DNA of 64,000 nt from Streptomyces brasiliensis (GCF_014647875.1 NZ_BMQA01000002.1:124001-188000), one strand, 5' to 3'; shown: positions 46,416-54,764, counted from the first letter of the stretch. Notes: generated from the sequence alone by a model not told the origin. Program-made: numbers and translations.

Positions 46416-46703
46416 TCAGCTGGAGAACAGCATGTGGCCGAAGCTCTTGTGGTGGTGGCCGCCGTAGTGACCACCGTGGTGGCCGCCGTGCGGGGCGCCC
46501 CAGGCGGGGGCGGAGGGAGCCGGGTACGCCTGCGGGGCGGGCGGGGGCGGCGGGGCGGGCTGGGACCACTGGGACTCCAGGCGGGTCAGCGCCTCCAGCT
46601 CCCCGTAGTCCAGGAAGATGCCGCGACAGCCGCTGCACTGCTCGATCTGGACGCCGTTGCGGTTGTAGGTGTGCATCGGCGCATGGCACTTCGGACACTG
46701 CAT
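46416..46703 (-). CDS. zf-TFIIB zinc ribbon protein with His-rich tail
   Basis: This 95-residue protein has two CxxC pairs, MQCPKCHAPM and IEQCSGCRGIFLDYGELE, matching the zf-TFIIB (YkvS/'putative regulator') family. A proline-rich linker (PAPPPPPAPQAYPAP) leads to a histidine/glycine tail (HGGHHGGHYGGHHHKS) that could bind Zn, Ni or Cu. ATG at 46703 begins exactly at the first ribbon; upstream in-frame sequence is not conserved in character. The role is unknown. Confidence 0.85.
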   Translation of the reverse strand: MQCPKCHAPMHTYNRNGVQIEQCSGCRGIFLDYGELEALTRLESQWSQPAPPPPPAPQAYPAPSAPAWGAPHGGHHGGHYGGHHHKSFGHMLFSS

Positions 46704-46783
46704 GGTCGGCTCAACTCCTCGCCGGTTGGTCCTGCTTCGTGTTTCCCCAGGACAGACTCCGTCCGGCCCCGGTCGGTTGCACC

Positions 46784-47836
46784 CTACTTCGGGAATCCGT
46801 TCGTCAACTCCGGCGATGCCGAACTCATTCGGGCACAGGCGTCGACCAGGGCCTGCTCGACCTCGTCGAGCGGGCGGTCCGCGGCGAGGGCCTTGACGAG
46901 GGCGAGGGCGGCGGTCTGCACGGTGAGGGCGCGGGCCGGGATGTCCAGGGCGGGCCAGGGGTCGCCTGTGCGGGGTACGGCCGGGCCCTCGGCGGTGCGG
47001 TAGGCCTCCAGGAAGCGCGCCCATTCGTCGGGCGGGAGGAGGCCGCAGGCGTACCAGGCGGCGGGGCGGGCGAGGTCCCAGGCCGGTACGCCCGGGCCGA
47101 GGTCGTCGACGTCTATGAGGCGCCAGGGTCCGTGGGGAGCCGGGTGCCGGACGAGCTGACCGAGGTGGAGGTCGCCGTGGCAGAGGGTCGTGGGACCGCC
47201 GGTCGTGGAGCCGCCGGTCATGGGGGCTTCGGCGCGGGCCCAGGCGGGGAGGGCGCACCAAGCGGCGAGGACGGGGGGTGCGGCGGGCGTGCACGTCGTG
47301 TCGAGGGCGGCTCTGAGGCGGGCGATCGCCCTGGCGGCTTTACGCGGGCCGCGCATCGGGGGCAGCAGGAAGCGGGACGTTGTGGGGAGCGGGGTTCGGT
47401 GGAGATGGGCGAGGAGGGTTGCGGCGGCTTCCCAGGGGGCGGCGTCGGGGTCGTCAGGGTTCACGGGGATGCCGTACGGCCAGAACGTCACGAGCCGGTC
47501 TTCGAGAGCGGCGGGGATTGTGGCGAGCGGGGCCAGGAGGATGTCCGGGAGGCGGGCCGCCGTGGTGAGGCGGAGGGTCAGCTCGGTGGGGTCGGTTCCC
47601 GGGGCGTGGGCCTTCGCGACGGTGTTCGTGTGGCGGACGACGGTGGCGTCGGGGCGGTGGGTGAGGGTCTGGGTGGCGGGGGCGGGGCAGGCGCAGGTGG
47701 CTCCGGTGGGGTGGGCGGTGGCTGTGACTTTCGCGGTGAGGCGGTGGAGTACGGCTGCGTCTGCGGGCACGGGGGTCCTGGGTGGGTGCGGGGTGTTTTT
47801 TGGCGAGGGTACGGGGTTGAGGGGAGCCGGGGTCAT
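46784..47836 (-). CDS. Aminoglycoside phosphotransferase (APH/choline kinase) family protein
   Basis: This 350-residue kinase-like protein has the catalytic loop TTLCHGDLHLGQLV and the metal-binding DVDDLGPGVPAWDLARP. The N-terminal lobe is Pro/Thr-rich and only loosely conserved. Substrates of this family range from antibiotics to maltose and choline, so resistance cannot be assumed. ATG at 47836 (MTPAPLNPVPS) was taken; the upstream frame enters a GC-rich repeat region. It probably has its own promoter within that region. Confidence 0.75.
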   Translation of the reverse strand: MTPAPLNPVPSPKNTPHPPRTPVPADAAVLHRLTAKVTATAHPTGATCACPAPATQTLTHRPDATVVRHTNTVAKAHAPGTDPTELTLRLTTAARLPDILLAPLATIPAALEDRLVTFWPYGIPVNPDDPDAAPWEAAATLLAHLHRTPLPTTSRFLLPPMRGPRKAARAIARLRAALDTTCTPAAPPVLAAWCALPAWARAEAPMTGGSTTGGPTTLCHGDLHLGQLVRHPAPHGPWRLIDVDDLGPGVPAWDLARPAAWYACGLLPPDEWARFLEAYRTAEGPAVPRTGDPWPALDIPARALTVQTAALALVKALAADRPLDEVEQALVDACARMSSASPELTNGFPK

Positions 47837-47904
47837 GTGCGGGCCGGGCTGGTGCGGTGGGGGTACGTTTCCGGCGTTGGTCAGGTGCGCGGGGTTGACC
47901 TGTG

Positions 47905-48098
47905 GGGGTGGGGGCTCTTGCCCGCGCCCGCGGAGTGCCGCTGCGCCCACCCGTGCCGCCCTGCGGCACGACTGCCCGCAGCCACGGCAAGCGCGTCAGC
48001 CGCTGCCGGGCGGGCGCCCCCGCAGCCACGGCAGGCACGCCGGCCGCTGCCCGGGCGGGCCCCCCTGCAGCACGACTGCCCCAGCTACGGCAGTGCAG
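47905..48098. repeat. GC-rich intergenic repeat cluster
   Basis: The 397-bp gap 47837-48233 contains no gene. It holds GTGCCGCCCTGCGGCACGAC (a small hairpin) and two tandem units of about 42 bp that begin CCCGCAGCCACGGCA and end CCGCTGCC(C)GGGCGGGC (about 47976-48015 and 48018-48060). A partial third unit, GCAGCACGACTGCCCCAGC, follows. I recognise the theme as a Streptomyces dispersed repeat. The terminator at 48113 follows. Confidence 0.55.
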
Positions 48099-48112
48099 CG
48101 TTCGGGAAAAGC

Positions 48113-48146
48113 AATGCCGGCGCAGCTCCCCAGCTGCGCCGGCATT
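48113..48146 (-). terminator. Terminator after the 65-aa gene
   Basis: AATGCCGGCGCAGCT and AGCTGCGCCGGCATT flank loop CCCC, with A/T ends. A textbook intrinsic terminator. Confidence 0.85.
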
Positions 48147-48233
48147 TGTGCCGTCCGCCGCACCCCCGTCCCCACGGGGTTTCATGGGTGGATGTCCCCG
48201 CCCGGACCGCTCTTCCGGGCCTGGGGTCGCCGC

Positions 48234-48431
48234 TCAGCGCCCCAGCATCACGCCCACGGACGACGCCTGTGTGGCCACCGTCTCCCAGCCGTCGAAGACG
48301 AGCAGGAGCAGGGCCGCCAGGGGAAGGGCCATGAGCGTCGCCACCAGGGGGTGGCGGCGGCCCGTGCGGCGGGTGCGGAGCGCGGTGCGTTCCCGCGTGC
48401 GGATCAGTGTCCGCGGTGCCGTGTGGGCCAT
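48234..48431 (-). CDS. Small basic membrane protein (65 aa)
   Basis: The protein has an Arg/Thr-rich head (RTLIRTRERTALRTRRTGRR), one hydrophobic helix (LVATLMALPLAALLLLVF) and a short external tail ending SVGVMLGR. The composition suggests N-in single-span topology. A strong terminator about 90 nt after the stop supports transcription. The function is unknown. Confidence 0.65.
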   Translation of the reverse strand: MAHTAPRTLIRTRERTALRTRRTGRRHPLVATLMALPLAALLLLVFDGWETVATQASSVGVMLGR

Positions 48432-48627
48432 GGTCCCTCTCCCGACCGTCTGTGTTGTCTCGGCAGCGGCGGGTGTCTGACCTCGGGGGACGAGTGCTGC
48501 ACCCGCCGCTTGACCTCAAATCTAGGCTCGCGGGGCCTGGCGGACGTCATGCCCTCGTACCGAATCGCGGGCCTCCCGGAGGATGAGCCGTCACCCGCGG
48601 AGTACTCCCCTGGGTGGAGACCGGGTC

Positions 48628-48903
48628 CTAGGTCTCGGGGTCTTCCCTGAGGGGCCGCCCGGTGTGTCCGGGCTTTTCCGAGCTGTCCTCGCGGGGCACC
48701 GGCTGCTCGACCAGGGCCAGCACCCGGTTCGCCATGAAGCGTGCCGTACGTACCACCGACCCGTTGCGGGTGACTTCGCTCACTTCCACCACCCCTCGGC
48801 GCACTGCCGTCTCCACCCGGCGGCCCGCCCTGCTGGCCACCACCTCGTACGTCCGCGTCGTGTCCCCCGCGTCCACGACTATCTCCACACGGTCACCCTT
48901 CAC
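48628..48903 (-). CDS. Conserved hypothetical protein (91 aa)
   Basis: This small protein is probably all-beta: VKGDRVEIVVDAGDTTRTYEV, split as GDRVEIVVDAGDTTRTYEV, then VVEVSEVTRNGSVVRTARFM and ALVEQPVP. It has a charged C-terminal tail. The GTG start has a GGGGGA stretch about 8 nt upstream. I know it only as a conserved Streptomyces hypothetical. It is divergent from the Ser/Thr kinase gene. Confidence 0.7.
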   Translation of the reverse strand: MKGDRVEIVVDAGDTTRTYEVVASRAGRRVETAVRRGVVEVSEVTRNGSVVRTARFMANRVLALVEQPVPREDSSEKPGHTGRPLREDPET

Positions 48904-49105
48904 GCGCTCAATCCCCCTTCTTCGACGGGCGGTTGGAGTCGCAACACGGTCAAGGCCGCTGTGCGGCGCGGCTTCCTGACCACCCTTCAATTCTCCCACC
49001 CGGCACTGACAATCGATCGGCGCGAGAGGGCGCGGCCTCTGCGCGCGGGCGGCCGCGGAAACGTAAGCTGTGCGACGTCACACGGACCGGTCAGCGGGGA
49101 TGAAC

Positions 49106-50443
49106 ATGGCGATGATGCGCCTGAGGCGCGAGGACCCGCGTGTCGTCGGCTCGTTCAGGCTTCACAGACGGCTCGGCGCGGGTGGGATGGGCGTCGTCTA
49201 TCTGGGCTCGGACAAGAAGGGGCAGCGCGTCGCGCTGAAGGTGATCCGGCCCGATCTGGCGGAGGACCAGGAGTTCCGGTCGCGGTTCGCGCGTGAGGTC
49301 TCGGCGGCCCGGCGGATCAGGGGCGGGTGCACGGCCCGGCTCGTGGCGGCCGATCTGGACGCCGAACGACCGTGGTTCGCCACCCAGTACGTGCCCGGGC
49401 CCTCGCTGCACGACAAGGTCGCCGACGAGGGGCCGCTCGGTGCCGCCGACGCGGCCGCGGTCGGTGCCGCCCTCTCCGAGGGACTGGTGGCCGTGCACGA
49501 GGCGGGCGTCGTGCACCGGGACCTGAAGCCGTCCAACATCCTGCTGTCCCCGAAGGGGCCGCGGATCATCGACTTCGGCATCGCCTGGGCGACCGGTGCC
49601 TCCACGCTCACCCATGTCGGCACGGCGGTGGGCTCCCCCGGCTTCCTCGCGCCCGAGCAGGTACGCGGCGCCGCCGTCACGCCGGCCACGGACGTCTTCT
49701 CGCTCGGCGCGACTCTCGCGTACGCGTCGACCGGTGACTCGCCCTTCGGGCACGGCAGTTCGGAGGTGATGCTGTACCGCGTGGTGCACGAGGAGCCGCA
49801 GCTGCACGGCGTACCGGACGCGCTCGCCCCGCTGGTCCGCGCCTGTCTGGCCAAGGACCCGGAGGAGCGACCCAGCACGCTCCAACTGTCGCTCAGGCTC
49901 AAGGAGATCGCGGCCCGCGAGGCACACGGCCTGGCCGACGTACGGCCGCCCGCGCCGCGCACCGGCGAGGCCGACCGGCCGACCGGGCGGCTCAGCGAGA
50001 CGTACCCGGAGCAGCAGCGCGCCCAGCGGCGCCCGCAGCCCACGCCGGGCACGCCCGTGCCCCGCAGTGGCGGCGCGGCACGGGGTGGTACGCCGGCGCG
50101 CGGCGGCAGCGCGGCACGGAACGGCGCGAGTGTCCCGCCACGGCCCGGCGGTGCGCGGCCGACGCCGGCGGGGCGCAGCACCACGCGCTCCAGCAGCGGG
50201 AGCCGTCCCGCGCCGCGCAGCGGTGCCGGGCGGCCGGGTCCGCGCACCACGGGGACGGGACGGCGGCCCGCCAATCCGCGGCTGCTGCGGCAGCGGCTGT
50301 TCGTGTTCGTGGTGGTGACCCTGCTGGTCGCCGTCGGCATCGCCCTCGCCCAGGGCTGCCAGGGGCCGGCGCGCGGGCTGGGCGGTGCGGGCGGGCCGAC
50401 ACACCATCACGCACCCGCGGTGCCGCCGGACACCGGACTGTAG
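49106..50443 (+). CDS. Serine/threonine protein kinase, membrane-anchored
   Basis: This 445-residue Hanks-type kinase has the glycine loop LGAGGMGVVYLG, the lysine in VALKVIRP, catalytic loop VVHRDLKPSNILL, Mg loop IIDFGIAW, and the activation/P+1 segment SPGFLAPEQVRG. The catalytic domain ends near residue 275. A 125-residue disordered Pro/Arg/Gly/Thr region, one transmembrane helix (about 400-420, LFVFVVVTLLVAVGIALA) and a 25-residue external tail follow, with no PASTA repeats. ATG at 49106 was chosen because GGGGA lies 5 nt upstream. Targets unknown. Confidence 0.92.
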   Translation: MAMMRLRREDPRVVGSFRLHRRLGAGGMGVVYLGSDKKGQRVALKVIRPDLAEDQEFRSRFAREVSAARRIRGGCTARLVAADLDAERPWFATQYVPGPSLHDKVADEGPLGAADAAAVGAALSEGLVAVHEAGVVHRDLKPSNILLSPKGPRIIDFGIAWATGASTLTHVGTAVGSPGFLAPEQVRGAAVTPATDVFSLGATLAYASTGDSPFGHGSSEVMLYRVVHEEPQLHGVPDALAPLVRACLAKDPEERPSTLQLSLRLKEIAAREAHGLADVRPPAPRTGEADRPTGRLSETYPEQQRAQRRPQPTPGTPVPRSGGAARGGTPARGGSAARNGASVPPRPGGARPTPAGRSTTRSSSGSRPAPRSGAGRPGPRTTGTGRRPANPRLLRQRLFVFVVVTLLVAVGIALAQGCQGPARGLGGAGGPTHHHAPAVPPDTGL

Positions 50444-50474
50444 CGGTCGCGGCCGTCCGTGGTGTGATGGCCCG

Positions 50475-50921
50475 GTGAGCCGCGCCGTCGAGGAGACCAA
50501 TCGCCGTATGCTGCGCGCCCGGGACGCGATGGACCGGGCCTACGCGCAGCCGCTGGACGTGCCGGCGCTGGCGCGGATCGCCCATGTGTCCCCGGCGCAC
50601 TTCGCGCGCACCTTCCGGGCCACGTTCGGCGAGACGCCGCACCGCTATCTGCAGCGGCGCCGGGTGGAGCGCGCGATGTTCCTGCTGCGGGAGACCGGTC
50701 GCAGCGTCACCGACATCTGCTTCGAGGTCGGCTTCGGCAGCCCGGGGACGTTCAGCCGTACGTTCCGCGACATCGTCGGCCGGTCGCCGCGGGAATACCG
50801 CAGGGCGGCGACGGCAGCGGCCGTACCACTGTGCTTCGTGAAGGCGTGGACGCGGCCGGGAGCCGGCCCGCCCGGTGATCCGAGCAGTTCTGGACAAGTT
50901 TTCGTGCGGGCCCGCCCGTAG
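50475..50921 (+). CDS. AraC family transcriptional regulator (DNA-binding domain only)
   Basis: This 148-residue protein has two AraC helix-turn-helix motifs: DVPALARIAHVSPAHFARTF and SVTDICFEVGFGSPGTFSR, followed by FRDIVGRSPREYRR. There is no ligand-binding N-terminal domain, so activity may depend on a partner or expression level. The GTG start (VSRAVEETN) lacks a strong SD. It lies 10 bp before the VOC-ArsR gene, so the two are probably co-transcribed. Confidence 0.9.
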   Translation: MSRAVEETNRRMLRARDAMDRAYAQPLDVPALARIAHVSPAHFARTFRATFGETPHRYLQRRRVERAMFLLRETGRSVTDICFEVGFGSPGTFSRTFRDIVGRSPREYRRAATAAAVPLCFVKAWTRPGAGPPGDPSSSGQVFVRARP

Positions 50922-50931
50922 CGTGGGGCAC

Positions 50932-51642
50932 ATGTTCACAGCCATCACGCACTCACAGATCTATGTCCTCGACCAGGACGAGGCCGTCGACTTCTACGTC
51001 GGCAAGCTGGGCCTGGAGGTGGCCGCCGACGTCGACCTGGGCTTCATGCGCTGGCTCACCGTCAGCGTCCCGGGGCACCCCGAGCGTCAGATCCTGCTGG
51101 AGAAGCCCGGTCCGCCCGCGATGTCCGAGGAGACCGCCGAGCAGGTCCGCGAGCTGGTCACCAAGGGGGCGACGGGCGGCTCGCTCATCTTCAGCACGGA
51201 CGACTGCCGCAAGACGTACGAGACGCTGCGCGGCCTGGGCGTCGAGTTCACCGAGGAACCCACCGAACGCGACTACGGCATCGACGTCGGGCCGGACGGG
51301 CGCGCGTCGGCCAGGCCGTCGGGGACGGCTCCAACGGGCGACGCCCTGGGGGCGCTGGGGGATCCCACCCGGCGCGCGATCATCGCATGCCTGGCCGAGC
51401 GGCCACGCGCGGTGGGCGAGCTCGCCGACGCGCTGCCGGTCAGCAGGCCGGCGGTGTCGCAGCACCTGAAAGTGCTGAAGAGTGCGGGACTGGTGACCGA
51501 CCACGCGGCCGGCACCCGCCGGATCTATCGGCTCGACCCGGTGGGTGTGGCCGCGCTGCGCGATCAGCTCGACACGTTCTGGAGCCGAGCTCTGGAGGGT
51601 TACCAGGAAGCCGCCGAACAACCGGGCGAGGAGAATCCATGA
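50932..51642 (+). CDS. VOC-domain / ArsR-family HTH fusion protein
   Basis: This 236-residue protein joins a VOC (glyoxalase-fold) domain (residues 1-120; MFTAITHSQIYVLDQDEAV, RETLRGLGVEFTEEPTERDY region read as RGLGVEFTEEP) to an ArsR/SmtB-type winged helix (about 137-225; LGALGDPTRRAIIACL, VSRPAVSQHLKVLKSAGLV). The VOC part stops at DYGID, without the closing DPFGN-type strand that usually carries the last metal ligand. No ATG, GTG or TTG lies in frame in the junction, so the regulator cannot be made alone from a normal start. A metal- or ligand-controlled repressor is possible. The ATG has GGGG nearby; the stop overlaps the next gene's ATG. Confidence 0.88.
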   Translation: MFTAITHSQIYVLDQDEAVDFYVGKLGLEVAADVDLGFMRWLTVSVPGHPERQILLEKPGPPAMSEETAEQVRELVTKGATGGSLIFSTDDCRKTYETLRGLGVEFTEEPTERDYGIDVGPDGRASARPSGTAPTGDALGALGDPTRRAIIACLAERPRAVGELADALPVSRPAVSQHLKVLKSAGLVTDHAAGTRRIYRLDPVGVAALRDQLDTFWSRALEGYQEAAEQPGEENP

Positions 51643-52121
51643 CTCAGGCAGAGACCGCGGTGGTCCGCCGGCAGATCGTCGTCGAGGCACCGATCGAGCG
51701 GGCCTTCACCGTGTTCACCGAGCGCTTCGGCGACTTCAAGCCGCCGGAGCACAATCTGCTCGGCGTGGCGATCGCCGAGACCGTGTTCGAACCCAAGGTC
51801 GGCGGCCACATCTATGACCGCGGCACCGACGGCAGCGAGTGCCGATGGGCACGCGTCCTGGCGTACGAGCCGCCGGACCGCGTGGTCTTCAGCTGGGACA
51901 TCGGCCCGCAGTGGCAGCTCGAGGCCGACCCGGAGAACGCCAGCGAGGTGGAGATCCGGTTCGTCGCGGAGGGCCCCGGGCGCACCCGGGTGGAACTGGA
52001 GCACCGCAACATCGACCGGCACGGCCCCGGCTGGCAGGCCACCGCCGAGGGCGTCGGCGGCGACGCCGGCTGGCCGCTGTACCTGTCGCGGTACGCCGCC
52101 CTGATCACAAAGAGCGCGTGA
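51639..52121 (+). CDS. SRPBCC (AHSA1-like) domain protein
   Basis: This 160-residue Aha1/START-fold protein begins VRRQIVVEAPIERAFTVFTE and has GGHIYDRGTDGSECRWARV and DRVVFSWDIGPQW. Such proteins are regularly paired with ArsR-type regulators, as here, where its ATG overlaps the fusion gene stop. It may bind a small hydrophobic ligand. The end also overlaps the next start (TGATG). Confidence 0.88.
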   Translation: MTQAETAVVRRQIVVEAPIERAFTVFTERFGDFKPPEHNLLGVAIAETVFEPKVGGHIYDRGTDGSECRWARVLAYEPPDRVVFSWDIGPQWQLEADPENASEVEIRFVAEGPGRTRVELEHRNIDRHGPGWQATAEGVGGDAGWPLYLSRYAALITKSA

Positions 52122-52573
52122 TGGCCGGGATCCTTGCGAGCACCGAGGTGGACCGGCCGGCATCGGAGGTCTACGCCTACGCCACCGACCCGAACCACTT
52201 CGCCGAATGGCAACAGGGCATCGTGGAGGGCCACTTGGACACCGAGGACACCCCGACCGTGGGCACACGATGCATCACCACGCGGCGCATCGGCTTCGCC
52301 GACCGGCTGGTCGTCTCGGAGCTCACGCACATCGATCCGCCCAGGACGTGGGGGGTTCAGGGCGTCGACGGACCGATCCGGGCTCGCGTCGATGTCACCG
52401 TCGACGCCCTCACCGCCACCCGGTCCCGGCTCACCATCGCCGTCGACTTCGAGGGCCACGGCATCGGCAGGGTCCTCGTCCCGCTGGCCGTGCGCCCCCA
52501 GGCGCGGAAGGAGATGCCGGCCAACCTGGCCCGGCTCAAGCGCCGCGTCGAGGCCGTGAACGGCGGGGGCTGA
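52121..52573 (+). CDS. SRPBCC family protein
   Basis: This 150-residue START-fold protein has STEVDRPASEVYAYATDP at the start, FAEWQQGIVEG, and RLTIAVDFEGHGIGRVLVPL. The second SRPBCC protein in the same transcript suggests that the two bind related ligands or form a heteromer. Its ATG shares bases with the previous stop. A terminator follows. Confidence 0.87.
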   Translation: MAGILASTEVDRPASEVYAYATDPNHFAEWQQGIVEGHLDTEDTPTVGTRCITTRRIGFADRLVVSELTHIDPPRTWGVQGVDGPIRARVDVTVDALTATRSRLTIAVDFEGHGIGRVLVPLAVRPQARKEMPANLARLKRRVEAVNGGG

Positions 52574-52590
52574 GGCGCCGGTTCGGGGAA

Positions 52591-52628
52591 CCGAGAGGCG
52601 GCCCGACCTTGCGGGTCCGCCTCTCGGC
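52591..52628. terminator. Terminator between the SRPBCC gene and the RNA methyltransferase gene
   Basis: CCGAGAGGCGG and CCGCCTCTCGG flank a 16-nt loop that itself contains CCCGACC/GGGT. It serves both converging genes. Confidence 0.75.
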
Positions 52629-52636
52629 CTGCGGCT

Positions 52637-53455
52637 CTAGTCCTCGGGTCGGCCCGTCGCCACCGCGTAGAAGGCGACCGCGGCCGCCGCACCCACGTTG
52701 AGCGAGTCGACGCCGTGGGACATGGGGATGCGGACCCATTCGTCGGCGGCGACCAGGGCCTGTGTGGACAGGCCGTCGCCCTCGGCGCCGAGCATCAGGG
52801 CCACCCGGTCCATCCGGTGCGGGGCGGCCGCGTCGAGGGTCTTCGCCTTCTCGTCGGGGGTGAGCGCGAGGAGTGTGAAACCGGCCCCGCGGACGGACTC
52901 CAGCCCCTTGGGCCAGGTGTCCAGGCGGGCGTACGGCACGGAGAAGACCGCGCCCATGGAGACCTTGACGCTGCGGCGGTACAGGGGGTCGGCGCAGTCC
53001 GGGGAGAGCAGGACCGCGTCCATGCCGAGGGCGGCGGCCGAGCGGAAGATCGCGCCGATGTTGGTGTGGTCGTTGACCGACTCCATGACCACCACCCGGC
53101 GGGCGGAGCGCAGCAGCTCGGCTGCCGTGGGCAGCGGCTTGCGCTGCATGGAGGCGAGGGCGCCGCGGTGCACGTGGTAGCCGGTGACCTTTTCGGCGAG
53201 TTCCGGGCTCACCGCGTAGACGGGGGCCGGGAGTTCGTCGATGACGTCGCGCATGACGTCGACCCACTTCGCCGACAGCAGCATCGAACGCATCTCGTAG
53301 CCCGCGTCCTTGGCCCGTCTGATGACCTTCTCGCCCTCCGCGATGAACAGCCCCTCGGCCGGTTCGCGCTTGCGGCGCAGTTCGACGTCGGTCAGGCCCG
53401 TGTAGTCGCGCAGGCGGGGGTCGTCGGGGTCCTCGACGGTGATGAGATCGGCCAC
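52637..53455 (-). CDS. TrmH/SpoU-family RNA 2'-O-methyltransferase
   Basis: This 272-residue SPOUT-fold protein has the three SpoU motifs: NDHTNIGAIFRSAAALG, MLGAEGDGLS, and IPMSHGVDSLNVGAAAAVAFY. The N-terminal part (1-100) has GLFIAEGEKVIRRA, like the substrate-binding domain of rRNA methylases. The RNA target (23S rRNA or tRNA) cannot be read. The GTG start gives VADLITVEDPDDPR. It is not clearly linked to the cob genes, though it lies 64 bp downstream of cobA on the same strand. Confidence 0.92.
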   Translation of the reverse strand: MADLITVEDPDDPRLRDYTGLTDVELRRKREPAEGLFIAEGEKVIRRAKDAGYEMRSMLLSAKWVDVMRDVIDELPAPVYAVSPELAEKVTGYHVHRGALASMQRKPLPTAAELLRSARRVVVMESVNDHTNIGAIFRSAAALGMDAVLLSPDCADPLYRRSVKVSMGAVFSVPYARLDTWPKGLESVRGAGFTLLALTPDEKAKTLDAAAPHRMDRVALMLGAEGDGLSTQALVAADEWVRIPMSHGVDSLNVGAAAAVAFYAVATGRPED

Positions 53456-53519
53456 AGGGTGATACTGCCTTGCTCTGGGTGTGGTGCCAACGGCTCGGAG
53501 CGGGTTGTGTTACCCGCGG

Positions 53520-54764
53520 TTACTCGGAGGGGGTCGGAGCGGTCCGCGGGCCCACGGCCACGACCTCTCCGACGACGATGACCGCCGGGGGCTTCACGTC
53601 CTCGGCGCGTGCCGTCTCGGCGACCGTCGCGAGGGTCGCGTCGACGCGTCGCTGGGCGGCCGTCGTGCCCTCCTGGACCAGGGCGACCGGGGTGTCCGGG
53701 GACTTCCCGTGGGCGACGAGGGTCTCCGCGATCTTCCCGATCTTGTCCACGCCCATCAGGATCACGAGGGTGCCGGTCAGCTTCGCCAGGGACGGCCAGT
53801 CGACCAGGGAGCGCTCGTCGTCGGGGGCGACATGGCCGCTGACGACCGTGAACTCGTGGGCGACGCCGCGGTGGGTGACCGGGATGCCGGCCGCACCGGG
53901 CACCGAGATCGAGCTGGAGATCCCGGGGACTACCGTGCAGGGGATCCCGGCCTCCGCGAGCGCCTGGACCTCCTCCATGCCCCGGCCGAAGACGAAGGGG
54001 TCGCCGCCCTTGAGCCGTACGACCGACCTGCCCTTCTCGGCGTGCTCGATGAGGGCTTTGTTGATGGCCTCCTGGGCCATGTAGCGGCCGTACGGGATCT
54101 TCGCCGCGTCGATCACCTCGACGTGCGGCGGGAGTTCGGCGAGCAGGTCGCGCGGGCCGAGGCGGTCGGCGATGACGACGTCGGCCTCGGCGAGCAGACG
54201 GCGGCCGCGGACCGTGATGAGGTCCGGGTCGCCCGGGCCGCCACCGACGAGGGCGACGCCGGGGGTGCGGGTGCGGTGGTGGGGTGCCACGAGCGTGCCG
54301 TCGCGCAGGCCCTCGACCACGGCGTCGCGGATGGCGGCGGTGTGACGGGGGTCCCGGCCGCGCGCGTCGGTGGCGAGGACGGCGACGGTGACGCCCTCGC
54401 TGTGGCCGGTCGCGGGGGTCCAGGCGGTGGCCGCGTCGGCGTCGTCGGAGCGCACGCACCAGACGCGGGTGCGCTCGGCCTCGGCGGAGGCGGTGGTGTT
54501 GGCCTCGTGGTCGCTGGTGGCGATCAGGGCGTACCAGGCGTCGGTGAGGTCGCCTTCTTCGTACGGCCGCCTTTCCCAGGTGATCTCGCCCGCGTCCGCC
54601 ATGGCCTCGACGGAGGGGGTTGCCGCCGGGGACACGAGGGTGATCCGCGCACCCGCCGCGATCAGGGCCGGAAGGCGGCGTTGGGCGACCTGGCCGCCGC
54701 CGAGGACGACCACGCGGCGGCCGGACAGGCGGAGGCCTACGGGGTAGGCGGGGTGCTCGGCCAT
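53520..54764 (-). CDS. cobA: Uroporphyrinogen-III C-methyltransferase with N-terminal precorrin-2 dehydrogenase-like domain
   Basis: This 414-residue protein has an N-terminal Rossmann domain (RRVVVLGGGQVAQRRLPALI, residues about 12-120) as in Met8p/CysG, and a SUMT domain from about residue 155 (VALVGGGPGDPDLITVRG, VVRLKGGDPFVFGRG, VVPGISSSISVPGAAGIPVTHRG). It methylates uroporphyrinogen III to precorrin-2 for cobalamin and siroheme. It is shorter than CysG and appears to lack the middle dimerisation domain. ATG at 54764 (MAEHPAYPV) has GGAG 9 nt upstream; an ATG 15 nt earlier is possible. Confidence 0.92.
   Translation of the reverse strand: MAEHPAYPVGLRLSGRRVVVLGGGQVAQRRLPALIAAGARITLVSPAATPSVEAMADAGEITWERRPYEEGDLTDAWYALIATSDHEANTTASAEAERTRVWCVRSDDADAATAWTPATGHSEGVTVAVLATDARGRDPRHTAAIRDAVVEGLRDGTLVAPHHRTRTPGVALVGGGPGDPDLITVRGRRLLAEADVVIADRLGPRDLLAELPPHVEVIDAAKIPYGRYMAQEAINKALIEHAEKGRSVVRLKGGDPFVFGRGMEEVQALAEAGIPCTVVPGISSSISVPGAAGIPVTHRGVAHEFTVVSGHVAPDDERSLVDWPSLAKLTGTLVILMGVDKIGKIAETLVAHGKSPDTPVALVQEGTTAAQRRVDATLATVAETARAEDVKPPAVIVVGEVVAVGPRTAPTPSE

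Noticed and set aside
46784..47836. Antibiotic-resistance call for the APH-family protein
   Set aside because: Only the generic kinase motifs are visible; many APH-fold enzymes act on metabolites and nothing nearby points to a resistance cluster.
47837..47950. N-terminal extension of the phosphotransferase-like protein
   Set aside because: The extension is Pro/Gln-rich and runs into the repeat region; the ATG at 47836 is a better start.
47976..48060. Tandem 42-bp units as a CRISPR array
   Set aside because: There are only two full units, directly abutting, with no unique spacers and no cas genes.
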